NCBI GenBank assembly: GCA_033002965.1
Contig: JAURVB010001820.1
Coordinates: 1 to 64,000, forward strand
Length of the DNA stretch: 64,000 nt
Reading direction: 5' to 3'
From: Piper betle
Taxonomy: Eukaryota; Streptophyta; Magnoliopsida; Piperales; Piperaceae
The notes below the pieces were generated by a model. That model was not told the DNA's origin. It was given only the letters and a program-made list of their open reading frames with translations, and did no database searches. The position numbers were made by a program, and so were the translations under genes. Below are positions 1-15,351 of the stretch, piece by piece (position 1 is the stretch's first letter; each line of letters opens with the position of its first letter).

Positions 1-2447
1 TGGTGGAATCACCAACGCGAGCACACTGCTAGGCAGGTATGTGGGTGTCGCTGCGGCTGGAAAACAGCTGCAGTTGGCCGGGGCGACACCGCAACGGCAC
101 AGCGGAGTTGGATTGCAACGATGGACAGCTACCAGAGGTGGTCGGCGGCGGCTGGAGGGCGCCAGGAGTCAAGAACAGAGCATGCCAGAGAAGAAGGAAA
201 AAATTACCTTGGGTGGCAAACTTGTAAATAATGCTTGACTCGACATAGCTCGAGTTAAATAATAATACCAACTCGTAAATAACACCTGACTCAATACCGA
301 CTCGAGTTAAAAATAATTAGAACTCATAATAAATCTTTAAAAATAATTATTTTAATAGGTTATAGGTTAAAGTTACTTAACTAATTAATTATTGGACGAA
401 GTCGACATGGACATAAGTATTAAAAATAGGGTAATGATAAACGGTCGATAATTAATCGGTGTAATACAAGCGATTAAATTAAATCGGACGGTTATAAGTG
501 ATTAATAAAATAAAGATTTTACCTTTACTTTATTAAATTTAATATTTGGTAAATAAATGATTATTTTAATAACAAGTAATGTAAAAAATGGGTTATTAAA
601 CTATAGTCAGGTAGCAATTACTAGCGTCGAACCTAAAGAGAATAATGAAAATAAATAAAGTTTGAAACTTTATTTAGTCGAATAATTTAAAATAATTGTA
701 TTATTTAAAATTTTGAATAATACAAATTGTTTTAAATAATTTAATCGAACAACTTAATTAATTAAATTGCTATAAATAATAATAGCGATTAAAAATTATA
801 ACCATAAACTAAATCATCAAGATCAGGGTTAAGTAATTATCATTGAAAAGGAAAATTAAATACTTGTTTATTAGTAATAATTATTTTATCAATTGTTAGG
901 TATTAATTATGATTTAAATAATTAATTTAAAATGTGAAATAGGATTTACTTGATTATGTCACAAAAATAATTAATTATCTCACTAGATTTGTTGATAATT
1001 TAATATTTATTATTTTTGAAAATGATATATATATTAGACATATAGTTGCATGCATTCCTACTCGAATAAAATTATACTTATGTATAATTTTATATTCTCG
1101 TTCAGATTAGGATCAGTAGTCGCAGCTACGAGTTCGAAATATCCAGGTCTGTATAATCATTTGAAATGTTGTACTTTCCCTTGTTGGCAGCCCTGATCGG
1201 CCTGAGCCCAGATTCGACCTCCATGTGCTGTAACGCAATCGGGGTCAAGGAATTGACTCAGTCCAACACGGGGCCGCACCTTTAAAATTACTATGTGTGT
1301 GCTTATAATTAATTGAAATGTTGTATTGCCCGTATAATTACTTAAAATATTGTATTTTCCCAAATTGGTATAATTATATGAAATTGTGTATTTTTTTCAA
1401 ACTGGTAGCCTTTGTCGGCACTAATCTCGGATTGAGCTGGGAGACAATTTCTAATCTCAGAATGAACTGGGAGACCATGACTAACCTCAAAATGAATTGG
1501 GGGACCACCTAATCTCAAAATGAGCTGGGAGACAATTTTTAATCTCAGAATGAATTGGGAGACCATGATTAACCTCAAAATGAATTTGGGGACCACCTAA
1601 TCTCAGAATGAGCTGGGAGACAATGTTCTAATCTCAGAATGAACTAGGAGACTATGACTAACCTCAAAATGAATTAGGGGACCACCAAATCTCAAAATGA
1701 GCTGGGAGATAATTTTCTAATCTCAGAATGAACTGGGAGACCATGACTAATCTCAAAATGAATTGGGGGACCACCTAATTTCAGAATGAGCTGGGAGATA
1801 ATTTCTAATCTCAGAATGAACTTGGAGACCATGACTAATCTCAAAATGAATTGGGAGACCACCTAATTTCAGAATGAGCTGGGAGACAATTTCTAATCTC
1901 AGAATGAACTGGGAGTCGATTTTTACTAATCTCAGAATGAACTGGGATTTTTACTAATCTCAGAATGTGACCTGAGAGACAAATTACTAATCTCAGATGA
2001 CCTGAGGGATAATTACTCTTAACTTGTGTAATAATAATAATAAAAATGAGTGAAATGATAATAGGGATTATATTGACTTCTTTTATTTAATTATGCGGCT
2101 TAGTGGTTTTATCACTAACGCGGAATTACCTTCGCAGGTGAGCAGCTTTGGGACTAAAGAATAGAAGTGTGGTTGGTGGTTCTTTTACCAACCCAGGTAT
2201 GGTGAATCAATAATAAAGTTGGACTTCCTTATTATTCTTTTGTGTTATGAATATGGCTGGCTATGGGAAACGGTCCGAGACTGTGGGACGGTTATTTTAA
2301 ATTTAAAGAACATGATTTATTGTTATTATTTATATTATATGTTGCAAGACTAGTTGTTGTATTTAAATTCATGTTCTGGAAGGTTACATTTACATTAACT
2401 ATATTTTTAAGTGACATCCGGTCCAGATCGGGCGGGTTGTTACAGTA
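1..2447. mobile_element. LTR-retrotransposon-like fragment, cut by left edge
   Basis: No coding exon is recognised. The stretch around 200-300 (a G/C-rich segment, then a 'ggtggcaa..cgtaaataa' motif and repeated 'ctcgagtt' words) resembles 13,385-13,450 in the other LTR-like block of this window, so both probably belong to one repeat family. The right end at about 2447 reads 'gggttgttaca', like the TG..CA terminus of plant Gypsy LTRs. The middle holds the 88-bp minisatellite. The short open frames here are low-complexity. Superfamily assignment is inference; no gag or pol domain is visible. Confidence 0.35.
1434..2010. repeat. Minisatellite with 88-bp higher-order unit
   Basis: Units begin with 'gagctgggaga' at 1434, 1522, 1610, 1699, 1788 and 1876, a spacing of 88 or 89 bp. 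Each unit is built of three related 28-30 bp monomers marked by gagctgggag, gaactgggag and gaattggggg, separated by 'ctaatctcag/aaat'. After 1900 the order degenerates to single monomers that fade out near 2010. The array lies inside the LTR-like fragment. Confidence 0.9.
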
Positions 2448-2545
2448 TATTAAAGTCATAATGAGAAATTTTGCTCAATCATTGAATCTATTAGATCGTA
2501 CCCCAGTATGTATTATATGTGAGACTAATATAAATTTTGAGAAGG
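2448..2545 (+). repeat. Direct repeat, copy 1 (partner at 3802)
   Basis: This ~100-bp block (attaaagtcataatgagaaattttg...actaatataaattttg) recurs diverged at 3802-3902. The two copies are 1.35 kb apart and flank an AT-rich stretch. They may be ends of one inserted element or remnants of a duplicated LTR edge; no target-site duplication was recognised. Confidence 0.6.
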
Positions 2546-2559
2546 ATATTACATTCCAC

Positions 2560-3801
2560 CCACCTTAAAGAAATTTCGTCCTCGAAATTCTTTTTTATGA
2601 CTCTTAACATACCACTATCAATCTAATATGGAACCGGGTTTCCTATAACTCCACTTGTAACATCCCAATTTTTTGGTTAGTGACAGACAAATGTGTGATG
2701 TTAAAAATTTGTAAAGTTAATAATTTAACTTTGTATAAACTTTACGGAAGCGAATTTCAAAAATATAGGTCATAACCACTCAACGACCAACTAAAATTAT
2801 ACATACATACTGTGCCAGCACACACAATATTAACACCACATGCACCAGGATAACTTAATAGAGGACTCTAGTTTACGTTAACATGTGCGTATTCTACACA
2901 AATATATATATGTACTGAAATCTAGTCGATAGTAACATACTCATATATTACATAAATCTATACATGTACTAGAATCTAGTCGATGATAACATGCTTATTC
3001 TACTAAGATCATATAGAAAATGCTCATTCTAATGCTCATTTAATAGGATCATATAGAAAAGCACACATATGCATAAATATAAATGTTGATGCATGGACCA
3101 ACATAGTAACTCATGATCACTACATCAAACTAAAAGTCTAATAATATAAAAAAGTACACATACATATACATATAAGTGTTATGTGTAGGCCAACATGATA
3201 ACCATGACCATTAAATCAACATAAAAGTCTAGTAATAACTTAATATAAGAAAATATACACTTCAAAATATGGTTAGCGTACTTATATGTAAGCATATAAC
3301 TAACTTAAATAACAAATTTCGACAAACTTTGGAACCAACGACCAACGACCAAAGGCCATGTTGAAAAACTCAACAAATGTGATTATTTCACACCACTTTC
3401 CCCCCTTTTGGATTGAGAAGTATATGCTTGTATAGATCCCCGGGCAAGATGCCTAATATTTACAGCGCTTTGATATTTAAGGGTCAGGATACCGCCGGTA
3501 AGCAAATTAATGTAATTTGGTGTGTGAAAACAAAAAAATAAATAAATAAATAATCATGATAAATTAGTCATAAATACATCCATATTATATAATAACGAAA
3601 TATAAAAAGACAATAATAAATTTACACATTTCATAAGAGCGAAATACGAAAAGATAATAAATAAAACTTATTAAAAACAATCTATAAATATTATTAAATT
3701 AAATTTATTTAATAATATTTAAAATTCATTTATAAATAAAATAACATAATTATTTTTAAGGTTTTATGATATCCCTGACTTAAATTTTCGTCTTAAAAAA
3801 T
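2560..3801. other. AT-rich non-coding stretch with LTR-like start motif
   Basis: 'tgtaacatccca' at about 2655 resembles a plant Gypsy LTR start. The remainder is AT-rich with many 'catatacatat' words and an (aaat)n run near 3536. No open frame resembles a known protein. Confidence 0.4.
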
Positions 3802-3902
3802 TATTAAAATCATAATGAGAAATTTTGTTCAATTGTCGAATATATTGAAACATACCCTGATAATTATTAGATGTGACACTAATATAAATTTTGGAAAGAA
3901 AA
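3802..3902 (+). repeat. Direct repeat, copy 2 (partner at 2448)
   Basis: Diverged second copy of the block at 2448-2545, sharing 'aatcataatgagaaattttg' and 'actaatataaattttg'. Confidence 0.6.
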
Positions 3903-4450
3903 ATCTTAAAGTGGCACCACCGAACCGCTTTATCCCTTAGATAATATAGAGAAGATGCAAATAGTGCAATAGGATTTCGCCCTTTCAAAACTGTATTCAT
4001 AGAATATGTTAGTTGTCACCACTCATTCTTTACACTAATAAGTTTATGCGATTAAGCGGTGTAAACACTTGATTTATGCATGACTTTAATTTGGTACCAT
4101 TGGTTAAAATACATCGTCAATCTATCAATTATACAACGTTCATGTTTTCAATTCCTTTCTACATAAAAGGTGAAAAGAATGAATTTAATCAAAGGGATGA
4201 ATCTTGATCAGATGAAACAAAATCCTATTCATGAATGTAAAAATGAAGGTTATGTCAGAGTAGACTTCTACTTCAACCACGAGATATCACTTGCTTCACC
4301 CCTTCAAATTGTTAAGTTTCACAAATTCAGAGAAATATAGAAAAGAAAAATGTATAAAATGAACCTACCTCATTTGCCTGCATTTCTTTTGTGCTGCCAA
4401 AACTTCAATCCTTACAAAGACGATTGTACAAATCAAATAGCCAGGACCTG

Positions 4451-6271
<1,821 letters not shown>

Positions 6272-6620
6272 TTACTGGATCACGCTTTTCCTATCCTACT
6301 TCCGCTCTCTACAATGGACGGCGGCCATGCAGGGATGGAGTAAGCTATGCATGGACCAAAAACACGGATGTAAACCAGGAAAGTCACCGGGCATAATTCT
6401 CTGCAAGCTGACCTTGTCTTGCTCAAGTTACATTTTTTAAGTGGCTTGCAAATGTTCTTTACGAATGCTCAAGCTAGATAATATTTTATTAAAACTCTGT
6501 TTGGTTAGCGTTTCAAATGGCCTATCGTACACTCTCTCTATGTGAGTAAAAGAATTTTCTTTTGTTCTTGTCTACTGAATTCAAAAAATAAAAATAAAAA
6601 TCATTTGCCCTATCATTTAA
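6272..6620. other. Spacer upstream of seryl-tRNA synthetase pseudogene
   Basis: It would hold the promoter of the ancestral gene if that was copied. No convincing TATA box, site II or coding signal was recognised. Confidence 0.3.
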
Positions 6621-6624
6621 AGAG

Positions 6625-7420
6625 AGTATCAATTATACCCCTTACTTTTAAGAAAAATGATAACTTTCACCCCAATTTTTAAAAAATAATTACTTACACC
6701 CCTTATTTTGAGAAAAAATAATTACTTACACCTCTTTACTTCTAACACGGTTAATAAGTAATTAAATATTGATGGTGTAGCCGAAGTTAGATTATTTTTT
6801 AACTTTAGTATGTGATAAACTCAGATATATCATCAAAAAAATATTTGAATACTATTTTTTATCTTATTATTTTATTAATTAGATATAAATATGTAAACTC
6901 TAATATTGATAATAGCAAGCGGTTAAATATTGATGATTTGACAAAAATAACTTAATGAAATACAAACTCAAACACGATAAAAAAACTTTAATATAAGTTA
7001 AGTCGTACCAAAGGTGTAATTAATTTTTCTTTTCTGAAATATGATATTAAATTATATTTTTCTTGATGATATGTCCAAGTTTGTCATTTCATCAAATTAA
7101 TTTTTTCAAATAATCAATATTTAACTACTTGCAATTATTAATAGTAGAGTTTAGATATTTATATTCAATTAATAAAATAATAAGTTAAAAAACAATGTAA
7201 AATATTTTTCTTAATGATGTATCCAAGTTTGTTACATTATCATGTTAAAACATAGTCTAAATTTTTTAATGTCATCAATATTTAATCACTTACTATGTTG
7301 AAAATGGGGTGTAATTGATCATTTTTTTAAGATGAGGGGGTATAAGTAATCATTTTCTAAAAGTGGGGTGTAAGTAATCATTGGGTGTAAGTGATATTTT
7401 TTGTACTCTTATTTGTATGT
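6625..7420. mobile_element. Foldback or MULE-like inverted-repeat element
   Basis: The left arm (about 6625-6790) carries three 'acttacacccc'-type words spaced by A/T runs. The right arm (about 7290-7420) carries the reverse complement 'ggggtgtaagta' three or four times. Inner pairs such as 'ggttaaatattgatga' (about 6910) and 'tcaatatttaacta' (about 7115) are also inverted, so the block is a long imperfect palindrome centred near 7.0 kb. No transposase frame is present, so it would be non-autonomous. No clean target-site duplication was seen. Confidence 0.55.
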
Positions 7421-10400
7421 AATTATACTTAATTTGTGTACAAAATAGTTAAACTTAATATTACTTTTTATAAAATATATTAAATATACTTACTATTAGT
7501 AGGGTTGACTATTTTAAAACTTTCATGTCATTTACATAACTTTCATGTCAACCAAAGAGACCCTAAATAAGTTTCAAACTAAGGTTTTATACACGATTCA
7601 AACTTGCCTCTCCATAAAAATAAAATAACAATAATAAAAGATCTTAGGTAAAATAATCCATGCACCTATCTAAAATTTGAATCATTTGATCATGATGATA
7701 GTCTATATATACACGCCCCTAAAAACTAGAACTTTACCCATTATGTTGTTGGGCACGCCAAAATAACCCCTTATCGGCCGCTCACCGGTTTTCCATTAAC
7801 CCCCATAGCCCCACCACAATTGCCACTATCCAACTGTCTTCATCGTCTGGTCATCATTGCTATCTGTGTTATTTCTTTGATAGCTTCTCGTCAACCCATT
7901 GAAGTTCTTGTTAGTATACATGATTTACATTAATGAAATGGGTAATCTTCTATGGGGATGAAATGAATAAACTTGAGTTCCAATAGATTGATCATCTCTA
8001 TTGGTATACATGATTTGGATTGATTCCTCAAGATTGCATGACCTAATAATCATTGTTGGTAAAATATAAGAGATAATGGAAATTGCATAATATGAGTCAC
8101 AAAATAAATAGACTATTTGATGAAGAAAACTAAATCCAAGGCACCTACAAGACATTTTCCTCAATACAAAATTACTACCATTCGGATCTTCTACTGATAA
8201 TTTATATCCAAGATAGAATGGATTTTTTCCCCCTTGTGAGTGTAACAAAGAGGAGTGTATACCCCTCCAATCACACAACAAGATCGTTGGATAAAACTCT
8301 AAAAAGTAAAGGTTGAGCACCCAAGATCTTTTAAATTACACAAGGATAGATGGAGATGAAGAAAGAAGAAGAAGATTGACAAAAGACACCAACTTTGCTG
8401 AAAACAACGATTAAAAAGATGAAATAATTGAAACAGTGTGTTTTGCAACCTTTGGGTGTTGGCCAGTGGCTAGCTCCTAGAAACAACCAAGAAGTATAGC
8501 GTCTAGGCACTAACTTGAGTGTCTGGCCAAAAATGATCATTGAGGCACTCATATTATAAGTAAATATTAAGCAATTTAAACTTATCCCTAGTTAGATATA
8601 TTCCATTTCAATAAGTAGAATTAGACAAAGTCTTTGAATTTTATGCCTTATAGTTGACATTATTATATAGCCAACAAAAACTTACGAGTGTGACTGGAAT
8701 TATATGATTCGTGTAGTGCTATTCCAGCTATGCACTAGGCATCTTGTATTTTCCAGAATGTTTTTTATGTAGGAGACTAGTCATAACTCCATTAATAACT
8801 GGTTTTCTTATTACATTCATGTAGGTAAGATTCTCGAAAATATATTCTACAAGTCAATATGTTACATAATATATATTGAATCTCACTAAAACAATTAAGT
8901 TAACCTCCTTGCAATTTTGAACATTTGTCATCGTAGAAATACCTTTTAAATATAATTTATAGTGCCCCACCAATCACCATTTAACTTTTTTGTATTATTA
9001 AATCTACTCGAGAAGATCACCACTTGTTTTATGTAATTAATACATCGTGTGCATGCATGCATCACAAAAGCAATGAAGTAATAAATCTAAATCATTCTCA
9101 CTAGAAAATACACTTTGTACCTTTTATTTACTCTAATAAAAAGCTAAAAACAACAATCAATAAGAAGAAAGAACAACAAACTGTGAAAGATCTACTCTAA
9201 CACGACTGAAATTCAAGACAAGGGCATCAAATTAGAAAGGACAACTATCTAATATACTAATTCAACAAACCCATGAATCAAATTAACATAATTCTTTCAA
9301 TCAAATGGAGATATTCAATGCAGATTTGTTACTTCTACCAAGTTACAATGTAATTAGAGTTGATATATGAGGAAACAAAGGTAATTGTAATAGGTTGTTG
9401 CTACGTATTACAATATACCATTATTGTCTCATTCCACATATTTGTGCAAACAAAATAAGATCAATACATTAAGAGTCCTACATGGATATTAATGATTCAA
9501 GTGTATGTCTACGTAAGAATCATTAACTAATCCAACCAATGACATCATTAATCTATCTATATCTAATGCAAGACCAAATCTCTTTATCGGGTTAAAGTTA
9601 ATAGAGCTTTTAAAACGTTAAGAACCGATTTGAAACAATCAATTCATAATCAATTAAAAAGATAGAGAATAACAAAGCTACATTACATAATAACTAAGAG
9701 TCATTATTCATCCCAAATCAATATAATTTAATCCATGAAAGATTAAGAAAACTACATTGATTACAACAAGAAAACAATAGAAATAGTAGAAAAAGAAGGA
9801 GATCGTCCAAATCTAGATCGCTGAGGCCCTGCTTTCTTCTCTCCAATTGTACTTGCTTCTTTGTAGTTTGATTGCACAACTCCTCTTTAAACTCTCAGAT
9901 CCTCTTCATCTCACTGCTAAGAAGTGAAGAAATCAAGGCTCCAAAGTCTAAAAGAAGGAGAATTAGGTAAAGAAAGAAATGCCCCCCACAAGTGAGTGGA
10001 GATGTATATTTATAACAAGTCTAAGTTAGGTGACCTTTTGGCAATTTCTTAGCAACTTTTTGACATCTTCGATGAAGCTTCCTCACCGCCCATGTAAGTG
10101 GAGTGCTTCAAAAATCATCATTGCACACATGTGAGGTGTGATTCTAACTTTGGTAGCAACGTACTTGTCTTATTGATTAGTCCTTGGTGTTAGTTAGAGT
10201 TGGTAAAATTATGTAACAAAGCCCATCATTAAACATGTGGAGTGCGACCATCAAGCAAATTATGATGTAAGAGTGTATAAGGCTCCTTCTTGGTAATTTC
10301 CTAAGGGGGACCACTACTCCACTTAGCAACCCACAAAGTGGTTGGGTTAGGTAGATTTCTCACCCATGTATTGGCATAATCATGCTTAAGATCACCTTAT

Positions 10401-10873
10401 CCTCGCATATATGTGTATGTATTATTGCTCTTTAAAGTTTGTGTACAGAGGTTGCTTTCCTTTGTATGTGAGTTTTATCCACTTTCTTAATAGTCCCCAC
10501 ATGAGGATAACAATATAATTAAAGTACAACCATCTTAACCAACTCGAACATGTGTATGGATAAACCTTGTCCTTGCAAAATATAACAATTAATTAGAATC
10601 AGATCGGGATTTGTTGAAAATTTACATTTTATTCATTTATTTCTAAATTCTTATTTTTCAAGTAGGCCGAGTGTAAAAACCGGGCAAAGGCTTGAAATAC
10701 GTTCTCACACTAAAAATCAACTTGCTAAATTGGGTTGCCATTAACCGTGATTACTTAATGACTTTAAGTTCATTCTCCTCAATGATACCCTAAACCCTCA
10801 ATGATATTTAGATTTATACCCTTGATAATCCTTTGATAAGCTAATCAGCTAGATTGTTTGCAAACTTCACATA
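7421..10873. other. Gene-free AT-rich stretch
   Basis: Both strands have only short open frames without recognisable motifs; the longest, about 130 codons on the minus strand at 7925-8320, has no family signature. No RNA gene or clear transposon terminus was recognised. Confidence 0.4.
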
Positions 10874-13862
10874 TGTAACACCCCAAATCTGGTTCACGCT
10901 CGTGAACCGAATCGGCATGTTACAGGCCCCGGTTAGGTTAGCTAACCCGAATCTAACTCATGCGGATCCAATCTCGGCGTCTTAAAATAAAGATACAATT
11001 CACAATGCATAGATGAATGCACAAACCCTAACATGGTACTACATGAATGACATGCAATTCAAAGTACACACCAATACAATTACGATCAAACTTAATAAAA
11101 ATTCTAAAATAAAATAAACAGAGTCTCCCCTAAAAGTGCAATTAGGGTTTACCCTGTCAAAATAATATATACCAATATATATGCATATATCAACAATTTC
11201 AATCACACATAATCTAATATACTGTATACTCATTAGGGAACTTGGGTTTCAACCCACCACACTTCCGCTGCACGCTCTGATCACATTTCACCTCTTGTTG
11301 TCATGTCTTAGCTTTTCATCACGTCATAACATCATCTCATTGCATTGAATCATATCCTATCATGTCTTAGCATTTTACATCATTCACAATATAATAGCAT
11401 CATAAATAGAATATTAACCACTCTATCAACTGACATGTGTGCAAGTGACAACAGTGCTCCTCTGTCTAAGCTGGCTCCTCCAACTCGTGATTATTACGTA
11501 TATATAGTATAAAAACACGTCAGTAACAAGTGTTACTAGTCCGAAAAATAAAATAACTATAACAAACTGGCTATGAGTGCAAACTCTCATATGAAAGAAA
11601 ACATCATATACTCCACGTGAACACTCTAAAGGGCACTACTGAGGAGCCACTAGGCTGTAAACCCGGTAGCATCCCGAACTTACTGATCTGCTGCTGCTGA
11701 TGCCGCTCTCGGCATTTTCTTACTTCATTTTCTGGTCTCAAATCCTAAGCCCTCTCCTTACCTCCATATTTCTTCTGGCCGTAAGCACAATGGCCGAGTA
11801 CTCTCAAGCAGTCGCCTTTAGTACCCTTTGAACCACAAGTCCAGACATATGCTGTACTAAACAATTCCCGTAAACCTCCACGTTCTCCGGGTGTGCGGGA
11901 CTCAAACGCGGAGTTGTCAGGATCCCTCGGGAATGGAACAGTCCACTGGCACTAATCCAGAGCCTGCTTTGACTGTCACGGCATCTGTTCATGGTACGTG
12001 CAGTCGGTTTCTCCATCTCTCGTCTCATTGAAAACGTGAAAACTACATATATATAGGGCTGGGTAGGGATTTATATAATAGGCCCGAAGGCAACTTGTAG
12101 TGGATCTTGTTTTTGAAATCATCCTTGAGGGGTTATTAATCTGAAAATCTGTTTGGCTAGATGGCCCGAGTTAAGTGAGATCTAATAAAACGCCACTTAA
12201 CCCGCCCTCCAGGCATTAAATCAAACATACAATAGAAGAGAGTAAAAACAGAGTCGAGTCCTAAACGGACCTAGTAGAAGCTCCAAGCGTGTCATCGCAC
12301 CTAGGCGGCGAGCTCCTACTCCGTACCTACACATCAAAACTAAATACTAACACTTGCTAACTAAATGATGCATCAAACTCGTCATATAATCATCACACAA
12401 TATAATAATCATCCATCACAATCAACAATCAAATAATCATAAATGTAAGTAATCCTAACTCATCCTATTCATACCAATTTTATTATATTTTTCTAACTTA
12501 TGTCGTGATCTATTATCATGCTCTGACTCGATCTACCTCATTAGATCACTTAACCTTCATTCTCAATTAATTGCATCATGCAATCATCATTTCACTCACA
12601 GTCATACATTTATCCTGACAACTAACCAATTCTAGCATGCTATGCTAACAATCATCATCAATTTTAAATAATCAAATCGGAGGTAATTATACCTCACGTC
12701 GTCGACAATCGGCGACGGCTAGGGTTCCGTCGCACGTCTCGGAGCTCAAATTTGGCGCTCATCGGCGTCCGACGTTCAATCGGGATAGACTGGATGAGCT
12801 CCACGGAAGATCCGGCGAATTCCCGTGAATCCGATTTTCCGGTAGGTTGTGGTGGTTTTCCGGCAGCTTCAGTGGTTTTTCGGCACCTTTCCGGCTATTT
12901 TCCAGCAACAGTCACCGGCAGCGTTTACTAGCTAGATAGTGGTCATATTTGGTACCATTGGAACCGGCTCGGTGAGCCCGACACATCTACAACGTCGACA
13001 TGGCCAACAGAGGTGGCAGCTAGCCGAAAAATGCCTAAAATAGATCGGCGGTGATGGGAGAAGAATCCGGCCGGGAAGGGCGGTGCTGGCCTCCGTTCCG
13101 GTCGTGGAAGGTCGCTACGGGGTCGAGGGTGTCGAGGCAACCACCCGATCGTGGCGGCGAAATCGACGACGCAGGCACAACCCAGGCACAGCGTTAGGCG
13201 CAGCGATTCTGGCATCGCAACAGCCAGACAGTGGCCTGGGTTGGTCGAGGCAGCACAACAATGTCGTGGCAAGGCTAGGCGGCGGCGATCGACGGCCAGG
13301 TCGCATCGGTGGCGACGACGGTGGGGCGCATGGGGGAGGCATCGGGAAGAGTTTTGGGAAGAAGATGTCGGGAGGGGAGAAAAATAACTGGGTGGCAATT
13401 TCGTAAATAAGACTTGACACAACTCCGGCTCGAGTCAAGTATAATAATTAAGTCATATTAAATTAAATCCTTAAAAAAATCATAAAAATCAGGAAAAATC
13501 CCGTAAAATCAAACAAACACCAAAACATCGTAATGATATGCTCTAGAACTATCAACTCACCCAAACTCCCGTAACGCATCCTAACACAATAAATGACTTA
13601 AAACTAATTCTACGATCCACTTTATATAAAAATAAAAATATATATATAAGTGACATACTCTCATATATTCTGATGACTCATTCTATTCTGTTGTGTTCAT
13701 GACGTTATCAACATATACTTAGGTACGCATGACCCTCATTGCTCATATATACGACCGACGTCGGCTCAGTACATGTATTCTGAAACTGACTCGACTCAAA
13801 AATAACGGTTGAACCAACTGGTTCTAAATATAAAACCCTGACTCAAATCATGGGTTTTACAA
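10874..13862. mobile_element. Candidate solo LTR or degraded LTR element (~3 kb)
   Basis: The block opens with 'tgtaacacccca' at about 10,874 and closes with 'gggttttaca' at about 13,862, the TG..CA ends usual for plant Gypsy LTRs. It contains a GC-rich tract (12,700-13,400) followed by a 'ggtggcaatttcgtaaataa' motif shared with the left-edge fragment. No gag, protease, reverse transcriptase or integrase motif was found. The bases flanking the proposed ends do not match, so the boundaries are provisional. Confidence 0.4.
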
Positions 13863-15350
13863 TCAATATGTAGTTGGTAGTGCAATTTATACTATTGCTG
13901 TTAAAATGGATATCTCCTGTTTGAAGTCAAAGCCGATTTTGAAGATAAAAATTTAGCTATACTTCATGCCATTGATGACCCATAGTTGCAAAAATTGGAA
14001 TTGGACGTTGAATCAAATTTGAAGGGAGTCATTGAATCAGACCAATTCATCAAAAATCGGTTCACTTAAATCGGTCAAAATTGGTCATTGATCTCTTCCC
14101 TCCCCTTCCCTCATCATTTTAGAATACTTTATTATATTATTTTTAGGATTTATTTTATTATTATTAATTCACGTGAGGAGCGAGTCAATTTTTATTACCT
14201 AAACTACCACTCATTCTTCTCTACCTTTTTCCCATCTCTCCCCCTCCCTCCCCCCCCCCTTGCCACCCACTGCTGACTCGCCATTTCGCCCCAGGCTCCA
14301 CCCCCCACCCGCCGCCAGCTGTCTGGTCGCCACCAAGCCGAGGCTCACCCCATCCCGCCCCTATCTCCCCCACCCACCGTCGCAGTCCTCCGCCGCCCGC
14401 CTAAATCAGCCGATTCTTGCCATCATCGACTCGGGTGAGAGTCGGCTCGATTCGACTGATTCTTTGTTTAATTTTTTACCCAAATGATTTGCAGGTATTT
14501 TGACTCAGATTTGCACCAAGCCGAGTTAAATTGGCCGATTCCAAGTGGAATCGGTTAATTTTTGCAACTATGAGATGACCTTCAATGATTTTTGGATTTT
14601 CTTAAATATTTTTCTTTATTATGTCATTGCTTTATTTATGAGAGTGTAGATAGTGGTGGAAGTAGATGATTAATAATTATAGTTAATTGATCTAATATGT
14701 AGTCAATAATAAGATTTATTTACGATTTTAAATGTATTTTAAATAGGTAAGTGATATTATGTATATTATTATATTATATTATCGAGTTTAGCTACGAGTC
14801 GAGTTTGAGTTATAATCGAGTTGAGTCTACTTAAACACTGCCTCATTCAAACTCGACTTGTAAGACTCGAGTTCAAGTTAAGTTCAAGTTTGAGTAATTA
14901 AATGTCAAGTTTCTAGTTGAGTCAAACTAAGCTGAATATTAAATGTTCGTGAGCTGGCTCGATCAATTAATAGCCCTTTATAAGGCTAAAGTTAACCCTA
15001 AACAATAAAGGCTCAAATGGGATAAAAGTTGAAAAAGCCCTACGCGGAGGGGTTGATTATCATGGGTGTCAACCTTGAGAGCACATTAGAGAAAGCATAA
15101 TTTACACCAATTCTCGTTAATCTACACTTGCAATTTCACGTATGAAAATATAAAAAAGAAAAAAAATGAAGAAGATATATATACCTTGGAGTCCAGGTTC
15201 CAATTAATTAGTTGAGCTTGATTGAAAGATTTAATCAATCCCACATATATCACTTCAAGATCATGGTCTAGAAAATTATGGGACATGCACAGCTAAGTGA
15301 TGAAGATCGTGACGATTAATTACTTTATATTACTTGTTTCCCCCAATGTC
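13863..15350. other. Gene-free stretch with C-rich tract
   Basis: A pyrimidine/C-rich tract lies at about 14,215-14,400, followed by repeated 'gagtc/cgagtt' words at 14,780-14,960 typical of degenerate plant repeats. No supported gene. Confidence 0.4.
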
Positions 15351-15351
15351 A

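Noticed and set aside
2263..2568. 101-codon plus-strand open frame
   Set aside because: It is low-complexity, crosses the proposed LTR terminus and direct repeat, and has no family motif.
12943..13438. Several overlapping open frames on both strands in a GC-rich tract
   Set aside because: Arg/Pro/Gly-rich translations in all frames are a composition effect; the tract is part of an LTR-like block.
10869..13867. Target-site duplication around the LTR-like block
   Set aside because: The five bases before the TG end and after the CA end do not match, so no duplication was claimed.
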